NCBI GenBank assembly: GCA_046594105.1
Contig: JBKJQB010000195.1
Location: 1 to 64,000, forward strand
Length of the DNA stretch: 64,000 bases
Source of the DNA: JBDSGC01 sp046594105
Lineage (GTDB): Bacteria; Acidobacteriota; Thermoanaerobaculia; Gp7-AA8
Direction of reading: 5' to 3'
Shown: piece after piece, positions 27,863 to 36,041 of the stretch
How the letters are laid out: the number at the start of each line of letters is the position of its first letter
Numbering within the stretch: the stretch's first letter is position 1
Notes under the pieces: generated by a model
The model's input: only the letters and a program-made list of their open reading frames with translations
Told to the model about the DNA's origin: nothing
Database searches by the model: none
Translations under genes and position numbers: made by a program

Positions 27863-28651
27863 TTACGGTTTCTGCAGCCGGGACCAGAACTGGTTTGCGT
27901 CCGCGAAGGCGGATGCGGGATCGCCTTCCAGAATCTCGCGAGCGAGAGCGGTGATCGCCTCCAGATGGGGGAGAAGGATCGCCGCATTGGCCTCGAGAAC
28001 GGGCTTCCAGACTTCCGCGTCGCTGCCGGCCAGTCGCAGGAAGGTGCTCAGGCCGGGACCGGCGAACGAGGTCAGATCGTCGTCGGGGTTCGCAGGCTGT
28101 CGTTGCAGCCAGGCAGCCAGCGCGGTGGACAGCAATTGGGGCAGATGACTGGTCATGGCCAGAGCGGCGTCGTGCTGAGGCGCCGCAACGAGATGGCTCG
28201 AAGCGCCGCACGCGGCGATCATCTCCGCGATGATCGGATCTTCCCGATCCACAAACCAGGTCGCTCCGCGAAAGAGATCCTCGCGCGCTGCTGCCAGTCC
28301 CCGATCTTGCGATCCGGCCAATGGATGACCGGCAATGAAGTTCAGCCCGCGTCGATCCGCGAGCTCGCGAAGGCGAGACATCACGCTGCCGACGCTGGTC
28401 GCCAGCAATCGCTCCGGAACCTGTTCGAGCAGTGTCTGCGCGGCGTCGACCGGCGTGGCCAGTACCAGAAGATCATGACCGTGCTCGATGCTGTCAACGC
28501 GCTCGTCGGCGGCGCCGGCGCGCAGCGCATCGTCCAGCGAAACGTGGGGATCGAGGTAGCCGACCTGCCAGCCCGCCCGGCGCAGCGCCATGCCGATCGA
28601 GCCACCGATGAGCCCGAGGCCGGCGATCAGCGCCCGACGCGCAGAGGGCAT
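27863..28651 (-). CDS. tyrA: Prephenate dehydrogenase
   Basis: This 262-residue NAD(P)-dependent enzyme converts prephenate to 4-hydroxyphenylpyruvate for tyrosine. The Rossmann motif ALIAGLGLIGGSIGMALR (about 7-24), the catalytic-region GHPLAGSQDRG (about 107-117) and the helical HLPQLLSTALA (about 168-178) are present. No ACT or chorismate-mutase domain is attached. The ATG overlaps the TGA of the upstream lipoprotein gene by one base (TGATG), which suggests coupling even though the two products seem unrelated. Confidence 0.93.
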   Translation of the reverse strand: MPSARRALIAGLGLIGGSIGMALRRAGWQVGYLDPHVSLDDALRAGAADERVDSIEHGHDLLVLATPVDAAQTLLEQVPERLLATSVGSVMSRLRELADRRGLNFIAGHPLAGSQDRGLAAAREDLFRGATWFVDREDPIIAEMIAACGASSHLVAAPQHDAALAMTSHLPQLLSTALAAWLQRQPANPDDDLTSFAGPGLSTFLRLAGSDAEVWKPVLEANAAILLPHLEAITALAREILEGDPASAFADANQFWSRLQKP

Positions 28652-29196
28652 CAGCGACTCATCAGGATGATCGTCCGGTCGACGACCTGAGAGGTGGTCA
28701 CATCAAAGTACGGATGCTGGATGGTCACCCGTGGCCGGTACGGCTTCGGATCGATCTCCGCGGCCCGGTAGGCGCCGACCGCTTTGGTCACGTCGACCTT
28801 CAGCTTGATCTTCTCGGTGACGGAGGCGATGGCTTTGACGTCCGTGCCGAGGTCGCCGGTGCGGTAGTAGGCAGGGGGCTTGGCTGAGCTGAGGTTGTTC
28901 GTGGCGTCGGGGGCGATGGTGTTGAAGCCGTACGACTTCGCGTAAAACTCGGCGACCTTCTCGACAGGGGCGTCGGTGTCGTAGATGGCCATGGGAGGCA
29001 CTTCGTCGGTGGGACGTGCGGCGTGCCAGGCCTGCTTGGAGACGTCGGTGAGCGGCGCGAGGTAGCGCGAGCCGGGATAGATGGTGAAGGAGAACGTTGC
29101 CGGTTCGTTGACGGTCTCTTTCTTCTCACCTTTGCAACCGGTGAGGCCGACCGTCAGAACGGTCGCAAACAACAGCAGCCATGAGACTTTGCGCAT
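28651..29196 (-). CDS. Hypothetical lipoprotein
   Basis: The 181-residue protein has a lipobox signal peptide, MRKVSWLLLFATVLTVGLTGC (Cys21). The mature part starts with a charged linker (KGEKKETVNEP) followed by about 150 residues that I cannot assign to a family. It contains FTIYPGSRYLAPL and a segment APVEKVAEFYAKSYGFN, which resembles the heme-free 'DPVEKVAAFY' repeats seen in acidobacterial secreted proteins. The ATG at 29196 is preceded by GGAG, with TATGAT further upstream as a plausible -10 box. Confidence 0.78.
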   Translation of the reverse strand: MRKVSWLLLFATVLTVGLTGCKGEKKETVNEPATFSFTIYPGSRYLAPLTDVSKQAWHAARPTDEVPPMAIYDTDAPVEKVAEFYAKSYGFNTIAPDATNNLSSAKPPAYYRTGDLGTDVKAIASVTEKIKLKVDVTKAVGAYRAAEIDPKPYRPRVTIQHPYFDVTTSQVVDRTIILMSR

Positions 29197-29273
29197 TTCC
29201 TGAACTTGCCTCCGCAGGGTTGGATCCGACCGCGAGCCTATCATACGGAGCGCGGCGCTTCTTCGTCGTGGGG

Positions 29274-29352
29274 GCGGCCGGCACGGCCGGCGGCGCTGGT
29301 TGCCCAAGGCTCCGCCAAGATCACGCCCCAAGACTTTCTGCCGCGCAGGTCC
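29274..29352. repeat. Dispersed repeat family B, single unit, inverted
   Basis: One unit in the opposite orientation to the copies at 2340-2463 and 27718-27861 carries GGTTGCCCAAGGCTCCGCC. It ends in CTGCCGCGCAG, a tail also present in the 2340-2463 array. It lies in the 182-base gap between the 110-residue gene and the lipoprotein gene. Confidence 0.8.
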
Positions 29353-29378
29353 TACGGTTTTAGACCCCGCGGGAAGGG

Positions 29379-29711
29379 TCAGTTTGCGCTGCTGCGGGAC
29401 GGGTCGAGATACTCGTGGACCGACATCCCCACGACCTCCTCGAAGCGGTCGCCGTACGACCTGATCGTTCCCAGAGGCTCGTCGAGAAAAATGCGCTCCA
29501 CCCGGAACAGAGGCACGAACATGGTGATGAGGTCGAGGCCGTGCTCGTCATCGCGCGCGATCTGGCGCAACCAGTCTTCGAACGAATCGAGATTGATCGC
29601 CCGCAGGGTCAATCCGGCTGCGGAAAGCGAAATGAGGATTCCGAAAAATTTCTCTTTCGGATTGACCAGATTCACGATCACCACTGCGGAGGGAGCGAAT
29701 CCTTCGATCAT
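29379..29711 (-). CDS. Small conserved-looking protein of unknown function
   Basis: This is a soluble protein of 110 residues without Cys, signal peptide or known motif. It reads as an alpha/beta fold: AVVIVNLVNPKEKFFGILISLSAAG gives two strands, and the following DSFEDWLRQIARDDE is a helix. The gene starts 17 bases after the methylmalonyl-CoA epimerase stop and so probably shares its transcript. The strand-plus-acidic-helix pattern could suggest an RNA- or CoA-related accessory, but nothing firm supports that. Confidence 0.72.
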   Translation of the reverse strand: MIEGFAPSAVVIVNLVNPKEKFFGILISLSAAGLTLRAINLDSFEDWLRQIARDDEHGLDLITMFVPLFRVERIFLDEPLGTIRSYGDRFEEVVGMSVHEYLDPSRSSAN

Positions 29712-29728
29712 CGGTCTCCTTCCATCGG

Positions 29729-30130
29729 TCAGCTCTCCTTCTCGCTCAGTTCGATGAGCACGCCGTTGCCCGCGGCGGGATGCAGAAAGGCCACCCGGCA
29801 GCCGTGGGCGCCCGGCACGGGATGCTCGTTGATCAGACGGAACCCCTTCGCCTGCAGATCCCGTAGTTGATTCTCCAGATCGGTCACCCGGAAGCAGAGA
29901 TGGTGGATTCCCTCACCGCGCTTCTCGATGAATTTGGCCACGGAGGAGTCCGGCCTGGTGGGCTCCAGAAGCTCCAGATTGGAGTCGCCGACGGAAAGGA
30001 AAGCGGTGCGGACGCCCTGGCTTTCCACCGTCTCGATGTGGTCGATGGAGAGCCCGAGGGCGGCGTAGATACTCGCCGCTTCGATCGATCGGACGGCGAT
30101 GCCGATGTGGTCAAGAGTGGGTTTGGTCAT
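29729..30130 (-). CDS. mce: Methylmalonyl-CoA epimerase
   Basis: This 133-residue glyoxalase-fold enzyme epimerises (2S)- and (2R)-methylmalonyl-CoA. The predicted metal ligands are visible in two paired betaalphabetabetabeta modules: DHIGIAV (His8), NLELLEP (Glu53), GIHHLCF (His76/77) and VLIELSE (Glu127). It is normally used with propionyl-CoA carboxylase and methylmalonyl-CoA mutase, which are not in the window. GGGAGG stands before the ATG, and TAGAGT further up could be its -10 box. Confidence 0.94.
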   Translation of the reverse strand: MTKPTLDHIGIAVRSIEAASIYAALGLSIDHIETVESQGVRTAFLSVGDSNLELLEPTRPDSSVAKFIEKRGEGIHHLCFRVTDLENQLRDLQAKGFRLINEHPVPGAHGCRVAFLHPAAGNGVLIELSEKES

Positions 30131-30155
30131 CGCGCCTGGTTCGCCTCCCGCGACT

Positions 30156-30791
30156 CTACACTCCTCGGGCGTCCGCTCCCCAGATGTGTTTGTGCAGCTG
30201 CGTCTGCAGCCGGGCGGGGAGACGATCTTCCAGGATCCACTCGGCGAGAGGTTTCAGATCCAGCTCCGCCCAGACGGGTGAGAAGAGCAACGTCCAGCGC
30301 TGGAGGGCACGCTCCCGGATCACGGCGCGGGCCCACTCGTAGTCAGCCCGATCGGCCACCACGAACTTGATCTCGTCGTGAGGGCGCAGCTCGTCCAGAT
30401 TGGCCCAGCGATTTTTCTTCGACTCGCCGGAGCCGGGACATTTGATGTCGAGGATGATGCGGGCCCGAGGATCGACCGGCGTGATGTCGATCGAACCGGA
30501 CGTCTCGATCAGAACCTGCAGCCCCTCTTCGCAGAGCCGGCGAATCAACTCGAACGCTTCCGGTTGCGCCAGCGGCTCGCCGCCGGTCACTTCCACCAGA
30601 GGGCAGCCGAAGGCGCGGACCGTTTCCAGGACGGCTTCGAGGTCGAGCTTGTCGCCTCCGGTGAAGGTGTATTCGGAGTCACACCACCGACAACGCAGAT
30701 TGCATCCAGCCAGACGCACGAAGACGCAGGGCCTTCCGGCGAAGGAGGATTCTCCCTGGATGGAGTAGAAGATTTCAGTGACGCGCAGCAT
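30156..30791 (-). CDS. queE: 7-carboxy-7-deazaguanine synthase QueE (radical SAM)
   Basis: This 211-residue radical-SAM enzyme converts 6-carboxytetrahydropterin to 7-carboxy-7-deazaguanine on the queuosine pathway. The cluster motif is CNLRCRWC with Cys30, Cys34 and Cys37 (CxxxCxxC). YSIQGESSFAGRPCVFVRLAG is the family N-terminus and VEVTGGEPLAQ is the SAM-binding GGE motif. It lies 58 bases downstream of queC on the same strand. QueD and FolE are not in the window. Confidence 0.95.
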   Translation of the reverse strand: MLRVTEIFYSIQGESSFAGRPCVFVRLAGCNLRCRWCDSEYTFTGGDKLDLEAVLETVRAFGCPLVEVTGGEPLAQPEAFELIRRLCEEGLQVLIETSGSIDITPVDPRARIILDIKCPGSGESKKNRWANLDELRPHDEIKFVVADRADYEWARAVIRERALQRWTLLFSPVWAELDLKPLAEWILEDRLPARLQTQLHKHIWGADARGV

Positions 30792-30849
30792 GAGCAGGTA
30801 TCAGAACGCAGAATGCACGGGAGCATTCTCGCTCTTCAGTCCAGAGTGG

Positions 30850-31521
30850 TCAGCTCTGGTAGGTAGTGGGATCCTCAACGCCTGCTTCTTCGAACCCCCG
30901 CCTGCGCAGAATGCAGGAGTCGCAGTGACCGCAGGCGTGGCCCTCGCGGTCGGGGTCGTAACAGGAGTGCGTCATGGAGTAGTCGACGCCGAGCTCGACT
31001 CCCCTGGCGATGATGGCCGCCTTCGACAGGGTGGCCAGCGGCGCCACGATGGAGGGAACGCCGCGCTCCAGGCCACTCTTCGTTCCTCGGAGGATGACCT
31101 GCTGGAAGGCCTCCAGAAACTCGGGGCGGCAGTCGGGGTATCCGCTGTAGTCGATGGCGTTGACTCCGATCCAGATCTCGTCAGCGCCGCGCGCTTCAGC
31201 AAATCCGAGTGCGACGGAAAGGAAAATCGTGTTGCGTGCGGGAACGTATGTGACCGGGATCCCCGGTCGATCCGCGGAGTCTTTGGGGACGGCGGTGTCG
31301 CTGGTCAGCGCGCTGCCGCCGAACGGCCGCAGGTCGAGCGGGAAGACGATGTGTTCGGCGACCTGCGCGGCGGAGGCGATGCGATTGGCGGCGACCAGTT
31401 CGACGGCATGGCGCTGTCCATAGGCGAAGGACAGCGCGTGGCACACCCGTCCCTGGCTTTGGGCAATGGCCAGGACGGTGGCGGAATCGAGTCCTCCACT
31501 GAGCAGGACGACGGCTTTCAT
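30850..31521 (-). CDS. queC: 7-cyano-7-deazaguanine synthase QueC
   Basis: This 223-residue ATP-dependent enzyme makes preQ0 from 7-carboxy-7-deazaguanine and ammonia. The PP-loop LSGGLDSATVL (about residues 7-17) and the zinc-binding cysteines Cys187, Cys197, Cys200 and Cys203 (SC...CGHCDSC) are intact. RNTIFLSVALGFAE is also characteristic. It forms an operon with queE. TACACT lies exactly seven bases before the ATG, so the mRNA may be leaderless. Confidence 0.96.
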   Translation of the reverse strand: MKAVVLLSGGLDSATVLAIAQSQGRVCHALSFAYGQRHAVELVAANRIASAAQVAEHIVFPLDLRPFGGSALTSDTAVPKDSADRPGIPVTYVPARNTIFLSVALGFAEARGADEIWIGVNAIDYSGYPDCRPEFLEAFQQVILRGTKSGLERGVPSIVAPLATLSKAAIIARGVELGVDYSMTHSCYDPDREGHACGHCDSCILRRRGFEEAGVEDPTTYQS

Positions 31522-31528
31522 GAGGCGG

Positions 31529-31534
31529 AGTGTA
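31529..31534 (-). promoter_or_regulatory. Candidate leaderless -10 box of queC-queE
   Basis: TACACT on the minus strand sits seven bases before the queC ATG at 31521, with no room for a ribosome-binding site. Confidence 0.5.
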
Positions 31535-31873
31535 GAGCACAGCCTCAGTGGCGTTCATTTGAGACCGGATCGGGCATCGCTTCCGACGCCGGAGGCGTCG
31601 CAGAGGGTAGCCGGTGTGTCGCCGCAGCGACCACCGGATTAGAAGTCGTAAAAATGACGCAGCACCCCGGCGGGGCGCCAGAAACTTGTCGGACCGTCCC
31701 TCAATTTTCATTACCTCGCAGCAGCTCTGCGGCGCCTCCAGCGTCAAAGGCGTCAACCACGAGGAAGGGCCGATATCCGCTTGAGTTGAAGCCATTGGAA
31801 CAAGTTTCGTGCTACGACGTGCTGCAGCGCCGGCTGTGAGGGCGGGCCGCGCTGCCGCCGCCCGCCCTCGCGA
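31535..31873. repeat. Gene-free spacer with a degenerate repeat (family F)
   Basis: This divergent gap between queC and the pyrimidine phosphorylase gene has no credible gene. Its left part (about 31567-31680) is a mosaic of imperfect palindromes: GACGCCGGAGGCGTC, then GTAGCCGGTG...CACCGG, then CACCCCGGCGGGGCGCC. This layout resembles intergenic repeats I associate with acidobacterial and planctomycete genomes. The right part (31690-31830) shows nothing I can name. Confidence 0.5.
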
Positions 31874-31879
31874 TAGACT
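31874..31879 (+). promoter_or_regulatory. Candidate leaderless -10 box of the pyrimidine phosphorylase gene
   Basis: TAGACT is seven bases before the ATG at 31887 and no Shine-Dalgarno sequence is present. Confidence 0.45.
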
Positions 31880-31886
31880 CGCCGCC

Positions 31887-33200
31887 ATGGCCGAGCTCAA
31901 TGTGTACGAACTTCTGAATCGCAAGCGTCGAGGCGCTCCTCTGGAGCCGCGTGAGATTGAGTTGTTCATCGAGCAGTACACACGCGGTGGCATCCCCGAC
32001 TACCAGATGTCGGCTCTACTGATGGCCATCGCCATCAACGGCATGATTACCGAGGAGATGGCCACGCTCACGCAGGCCATGCTCAAGTCGGGCGAGCAAT
32101 GGCACATGCGCAACGACTACGATTTCATCGCCGACAAGCACTCCACCGGCGGGGTGGGCGACAAGGTGTCTCTGGTGCTCTCTCCCTGGGTGGCAGCCTG
32201 CGGCGTGAAGATCGGCATGCTGTCGGGCCGGGGTCTGGGACACACCGGCGGGACGCTGGACAAGCTCGAAGCGATTCCGGGATTCAATGCCCGGCTCTCG
32301 CGCGAGGACTTCAATCGCTGCATCCGCGAAGCCGGGTGCGTCATCTCCACATCGACCGAAGGGATTGCTCCCGCGGACAAGAAGATCTACGCGCTGCGCG
32401 ATGTCACCGGCACCGTCGAATCGCTGCCGCTGATCACCGCTTCGATCATGTCGAAGAAGCTGGCCATGGGCGCTTCCGCGTTGATCCTCGACGTAAAAAC
32501 GGGAAGCGGGGCGTTCATGCGCAACTATCAGGATTCCAAGGCGCTGGCCCAGAGCCTCATCGCTGCGGCGCACGGTTCCGGAACCCGTGTCGAGGCGCTC
32601 ATCACCGACATGGACCGCCCCCTGGGCATCGCTGCCGGCAACGCGAACGAGATCGTCGAGACCATCGAAGTGTTGAAAGGGAAAGGGCCTGCCCACGTGG
32701 AAGAGGTGACGCGCGCGCAGGCGGTGCGGATGCTGGTCATGTCCGGCCAGTTCACCGCAGAGGCGGCGACCACCGCGCTTGACGAGGCGCTGCGCTCCGG
32801 CCGTGCGTTGGAGCAGGCCCGGAAGTGGATCACTGCGCAGGGTGGCAACGTTGCCATCGTCGACGACTACTCACTGCTTCCTCAACCCGGCAAGACCGTC
32901 GAGGTCAAAGCCCCGCAGAGCGGGTTCATCACCGCGATGGATACCTACAAAGCGGGCATGTTCACCGTCGACCTCGGAGCGGGCCGCAAGAAGGCGGATG
33001 ACGTGATCGACTACGCGGTCGGAGTGATGTTCGATCGCCGGACGGGAGACGAGGTGAAGGCGGGCGACGTGATCGCACGCATCCAGCTCGGCAAGTCGCA
33101 GCCCGATGCGGAAGAGTTGCGCAAGCGGTTCCTGGCGTTCGTGACGTTCGGCGATGAGCAACCGGAAGCGCGGCCACTGATCCATGAGCATCTGACGTAG
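31887..33200 (+). CDS. deoA: Pyrimidine-nucleoside (thymidine) phosphorylase
   Basis: This 437-residue enzyme cleaves thymidine or uridine with phosphate to the free base and (deoxy)ribose 1-phosphate for salvage. The signature DKHSTGGVGDKVSL and SGRGLGHTGGTLDKLE lies at about residues 82-128, the phosphate-binding KTGSGAFM at about 197-204, and a C-terminal barrel-sandwich domain is present. Length and motifs fit the dimeric NP-II family. Whether it is specific for thymidine (DeoA) or accepts both pyrimidines (Pdp) cannot be decided from motifs. It is monocistronic. Confidence 0.93.
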   Translation: MAELNVYELLNRKRRGAPLEPREIELFIEQYTRGGIPDYQMSALLMAIAINGMITEEMATLTQAMLKSGEQWHMRNDYDFIADKHSTGGVGDKVSLVLSPWVAACGVKIGMLSGRGLGHTGGTLDKLEAIPGFNARLSREDFNRCIREAGCVISTSTEGIAPADKKIYALRDVTGTVESLPLITASIMSKKLAMGASALILDVKTGSGAFMRNYQDSKALAQSLIAAAHGSGTRVEALITDMDRPLGIAAGNANEIVETIEVLKGKGPAHVEEVTRAQAVRMLVMSGQFTAEAATTALDEALRSGRALEQARKWITAQGGNVAIVDDYSLLPQPGKTVEVKAPQSGFITAMDTYKAGMFTVDLGAGRKKADDVIDYAVGVMFDRRTGDEVKAGDVIARIQLGKSQPDAEELRKRFLAFVTFGDEQPEARPLIHEHLT

Positions 33201-33319
33201 GGGGAAGTCTTCCAAGAACTCCCGGGTCTTCTGCGCGGTTGCGAGCGCGCCCGATGGTGGAATCAAGGGGCAGGAAGCTGAGATCTGTCCCCGATCAACC
33301 CGCGACAGCGGGCGCAAGA

Positions 33320-33503
33320 CTGTAGCCCCCGGCGCCAGCCGGGGGATTGCGAAACCACAGTCAGAAACGAGCCCGCGTAGCGGGCGACAGAAGAGCAACG
33401 AAGTCCGGCCGCGATCGCACTCCAGACCTGTTCTGCCGCCCGCTACGCGGGCTCGCATGCGAGGCTCCTCGGTTGTTCCCCCGGCTCGCGCCGGGGGCTA
33501 CAT
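33320..33503. repeat. Large nested inverted repeat (family E) in a 378-base spacer
   Basis: The gap 33201-33578 between convergent genes is non-coding. An outer pair, 33321-33346 with 33477-33502 (TGTAGCCCCCGG / CCGGGGGCTACA), encloses an inner pair, 33369-33392 with 33431-33454 (GAGCCCGCGTAGCGGGC / its complement). Each half also contains its own small hairpin. The structure could act as a bidirectional transcription barrier between the two genes, but there is no T-run. Confidence 0.8.
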
Positions 33504-33578
33504 TCTGGCGCCGGCTACGCCGGCTCTGGATCGCGCGGTTTCTTTCTCTCAGGCGCAGCGCCGCGCGCTGTCCCTTGC

Positions 33579-34817
33579 TCAGGAGTCGCCGATCTCGCGC
33601 ATCTTCCGCAGCCCAGGCGAGGCGCTGGCGATCACTGCCACCACCACCAGCGTCATCACTCCGCCGAAGATCACCGAGGGGACAGTGCCGAGGAGGCGGG
33701 CGGCGAGGCCGGATTCGAAGGCTCCGATCTCGTTCGATGAGCCGATGAAGATCTGATTGACTGACGAGACGCGGCCCAGCAGTTCGTGCGGCGTCCGGGT
33801 CTGCAGCAGGGTTCCGCGAATGAGCACGCTGACGTTGTCGGCCATCCCGCTGAAGGCGAGGATTCCGAGTGACAGATAGAAATTGCGGGACAGGGCGAAG
33901 GCAATCATCGAGAGTCCGAAGAGGGCCACGGCGCAGAAGAGGGTCACGCCGGCGCGGCGAAGCGGAGGGCGGTACGCCAGGAACACTCCGATGAGCAGCG
34001 ACCCTGCTGCGGGCGCGGCCCGGAGCAATCCCAGTCCCTGCGGCCCCGCTCCGAGGAGTCTGGCGAAGATCGGAAGCAGAGCGGTGGCCCCTCCGAATAG
34101 AACCGAGAACAGGTCGAGCGTCATCGCGCTCATGAGGACCGGCTGCGCGAACAGGAATCGCAGGCCGGTCTTCAAGCTCTCGCTCACGCTGTCGTTCGCA
34201 GCGGCGCGCGGCTCGCTCTGGTGGGAGATGAACAGCAGCGCAACGATGGCCGCAGCGAACAGCACCAGCACGACGGTGTAGGCCAGCACCGCGCCGCCGA
34301 ACCCGTAGAGCAGACCGCCCGAGGCCGGCCCGACCACCGCTGCGAATTGCCAGGTGGAGGTACGCCAGACCACCGCGCTCGCGTAAAGCTCTCTCGGAAT
34401 CACTTCCGCCGACAACGCGGTCACCGACGGCCGGGTAAAGCTCCTGGCGATGCCGCTGGCGAAGATGACCGCGTAGATCGGCCAGACATGGCCGGCAGCA
34501 AGCATGGAGGGATGCATCGTGAACAGAAGCAGCGCGGCCGCCGACAGGGCGATGCCGATCGTTCCCAGCAAAGCGATGGCCCGCCGGCTCGCGCGATCCG
34601 CCACATGCCCCGCATAAAGGGCAACCGCGATGAACGGCAAGGCTTCGGCCAGGCCGATCAGACCAAGCGACAAGGGGTCATGGGTGTGCTCGTAAACCTG
34701 CCATCCGACGACGACGATCTGCGCCTCGCGCGCGACCGTGCTGGTCCCATAGGCCAGGATGAGCCAGCGGAAGTTGCGGATGCGGAGGGGTCCGTATGGA
34801 TCGTGCGCGCGGCTCAT
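33579..34817 (-). CDS. MFS drug/siderophore exporter (EntS/DHA3-like)
   Basis: This 412-residue permease has 12 predicted helices. LRIRNFRWLILAYGTSTVA at the N-terminus, GHVADRASRR in the loop between helices 2 and 3, and FTRPSVTALSAEVIP match the EntS/YfiS (DHA3) branch of proton-driven exporters. The substrate is not determinable. The ATG at 34817 is divergent from asd, 104 bases away. Confidence 0.86.
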   Translation of the reverse strand: MSRAHDPYGPLRIRNFRWLILAYGTSTVAREAQIVVVGWQVYEHTHDPLSLGLIGLAEALPFIAVALYAGHVADRASRRAIALLGTIGIALSAAALLLFTMHPSMLAAGHVWPIYAVIFASGIARSFTRPSVTALSAEVIPRELYASAVVWRTSTWQFAAVVGPASGGLLYGFGGAVLAYTVVLVLFAAAIVALLFISHQSEPRAAANDSVSESLKTGLRFLFAQPVLMSAMTLDLFSVLFGGATALLPIFARLLGAGPQGLGLLRAAPAAGSLLIGVFLAYRPPLRRAGVTLFCAVALFGLSMIAFALSRNFYLSLGILAFSGMADNVSVLIRGTLLQTRTPHELLGRVSSVNQIFIGSSNEIGAFESGLAARLLGTVPSVIFGGVMTLVVVAVIASASPGLRKMREIGDS

Positions 34818-34867
34818 CGGAATGAGCGGCGGAGTCTATGCGAGCGCCGAGGTCCAGGTTTCTCTCC

Positions 34868-34896
34868 TTGGACTCCCGCTGGTTTGGCCTGAGAAT
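34868..34896 (+). promoter_or_regulatory. Candidate sigma-70 promoter of the asd operon
   Basis: TTGGAC (34868-34873) and GAGAAT (34891-34896) are separated by 17 bases, 25 bases before the asd ATG. The -35 box matches the consensus in four of six positions and the -10 box in four of six. It would drive the asd-lysC-dap genes. Confidence 0.4.
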
Positions 34897-34921
34897 CGAT
34901 CTTGCAAACGGCTGAGCCAGC

Positions 34922-36025
34922 ATGACGGACACGAAAACACACACCCACCTCCCCACCCGCGGTTCCTCGCCCGCCCAACGCATCCCGGTCGCAGTTCTCG
35001 GAGCGACGGGCTCGGTGGGCCAGCGATTCGTCCAGCTCCTGGAAAATCACCCCTGGTTCGTTCTGCACGAGGTGGTGGCGTCGGAGCGGAGCGCCGGCAA
35101 GTTGTATGCGGATGCCGCAGACTGGCGGCTCGATTCGTTGCTTCCCGACACAGCCGCCGCGATGAGAGTTCTTGCCCTCGGATCGCCCCTCGAGTCGCGG
35201 CTCGTCTTCTCCGGACTGGACTCCTCGGTGGCCGGCGAGGCGGAGGACGACTATGCCGCACGCGGTTGCATGGTCCTCTCGAACTCCAAGAATCATCGAA
35301 TGGATCCCGACGTTCCTCTGCTGATCCCGGAGATCAACGCCGATCACGCGCGCGCCATCGAGACGCAGCGCAAGCGGCGAGGGGGCACCGGCGCGATTGT
35401 GACCAACCCGAACTGCTCGACCATGGGATTGGCCATGGCCATTGCGCCGATCGAGCGGGCGTACGGAATCGCCCAGCTGCACGTGACCACCATGCAGGCG
35501 GTGTCTGGCGCCGGGTACGCAGGCGTGCCCTCGTACGCAATCCTCGACAACGTGATCCCGTTCATCGACGGCGAGGAATTGAAGATCGAGACAGAGCCGC
35601 GCAAGATTCTGGGGTCCTGGGATGGTCAGCGCTTTGTCGATGCGCCTTTCCGCATCTCCGCGCAGGTCAACCGCGTGCCGGTCATCGATGGACACTTGAT
35701 GACGATCTCCCTCGGCCTCCGCGACAGCTCGGTGGTGAACTTCGACGGGATTCGCAAAGCCATCGAGTCGTTTCAGGGCGAGCCGCAGAAACTGGGACTG
35801 CCTTCCGCACCGAAGCGTCCGCTGCACTACATCGATCGGCAGGACCGGCCGCAGCCGCGCCTCGATCGCGATCGGGAGAGTGGAATGAGCGTCTCCATCG
35901 GCCGTCTGCGTCCCTGTCCCCTGCTGGACGTACGCATGGTGGCTCTGGTCCACAACACCATCCGCGGCGCTGCCGGTGCCGCACTGCTGAATGCCGAGTT
36001 GTTGCAAGCGAAGGGACTGCTTTGA
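34922..36025 (+). CDS. asd: Aspartate-semialdehyde dehydrogenase (archaeal/fungal type)
   Basis: This 367-residue enzyme reduces aspartyl phosphate to aspartate semialdehyde with NADPH, the branch point to lysine/diaminopimelate, threonine and methionine. VLGATGSVGQRFVQLLENHPWF and VVASERSAGK are typical of the TIGR00978 form found in archaea and fungi rather than the usual bacterial Asd. The catalytic Cys is in VTNPNCSTMGLAMA (about residue 164). It is first in a plus-strand operon, with aspartokinase 16 bases downstream. Confidence 0.95.
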   Translation: MTDTKTHTHLPTRGSSPAQRIPVAVLGATGSVGQRFVQLLENHPWFVLHEVVASERSAGKLYADAADWRLDSLLPDTAAAMRVLALGSPLESRLVFSGLDSSVAGEAEDDYAARGCMVLSNSKNHRMDPDVPLLIPEINADHARAIETQRKRRGGTGAIVTNPNCSTMGLAMAIAPIERAYGIAQLHVTTMQAVSGAGYAGVPSYAILDNVIPFIDGEELKIETEPRKILGSWDGQRFVDAPFRISAQVNRVPVIDGHLMTISLGLRDSSVVNFDGIRKAIESFQGEPQKLGLPSAPKRPLHYIDRQDRPQPRLDRDRESGMSVSIGRLRPCPLLDVRMVALVHNTIRGAAGAALLNAELLQAKGLL

Positions 36026-36041
36026 CGACGGGATCGAAGCG

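Noticed and set aside
27649..27987. N-terminal extension of the YfhO-like protein by about 110 residues
   Set aside because: The added part is translated from repeat family B and overlaps tyrA, whereas GTG 27648 directly precedes the first membrane helix.
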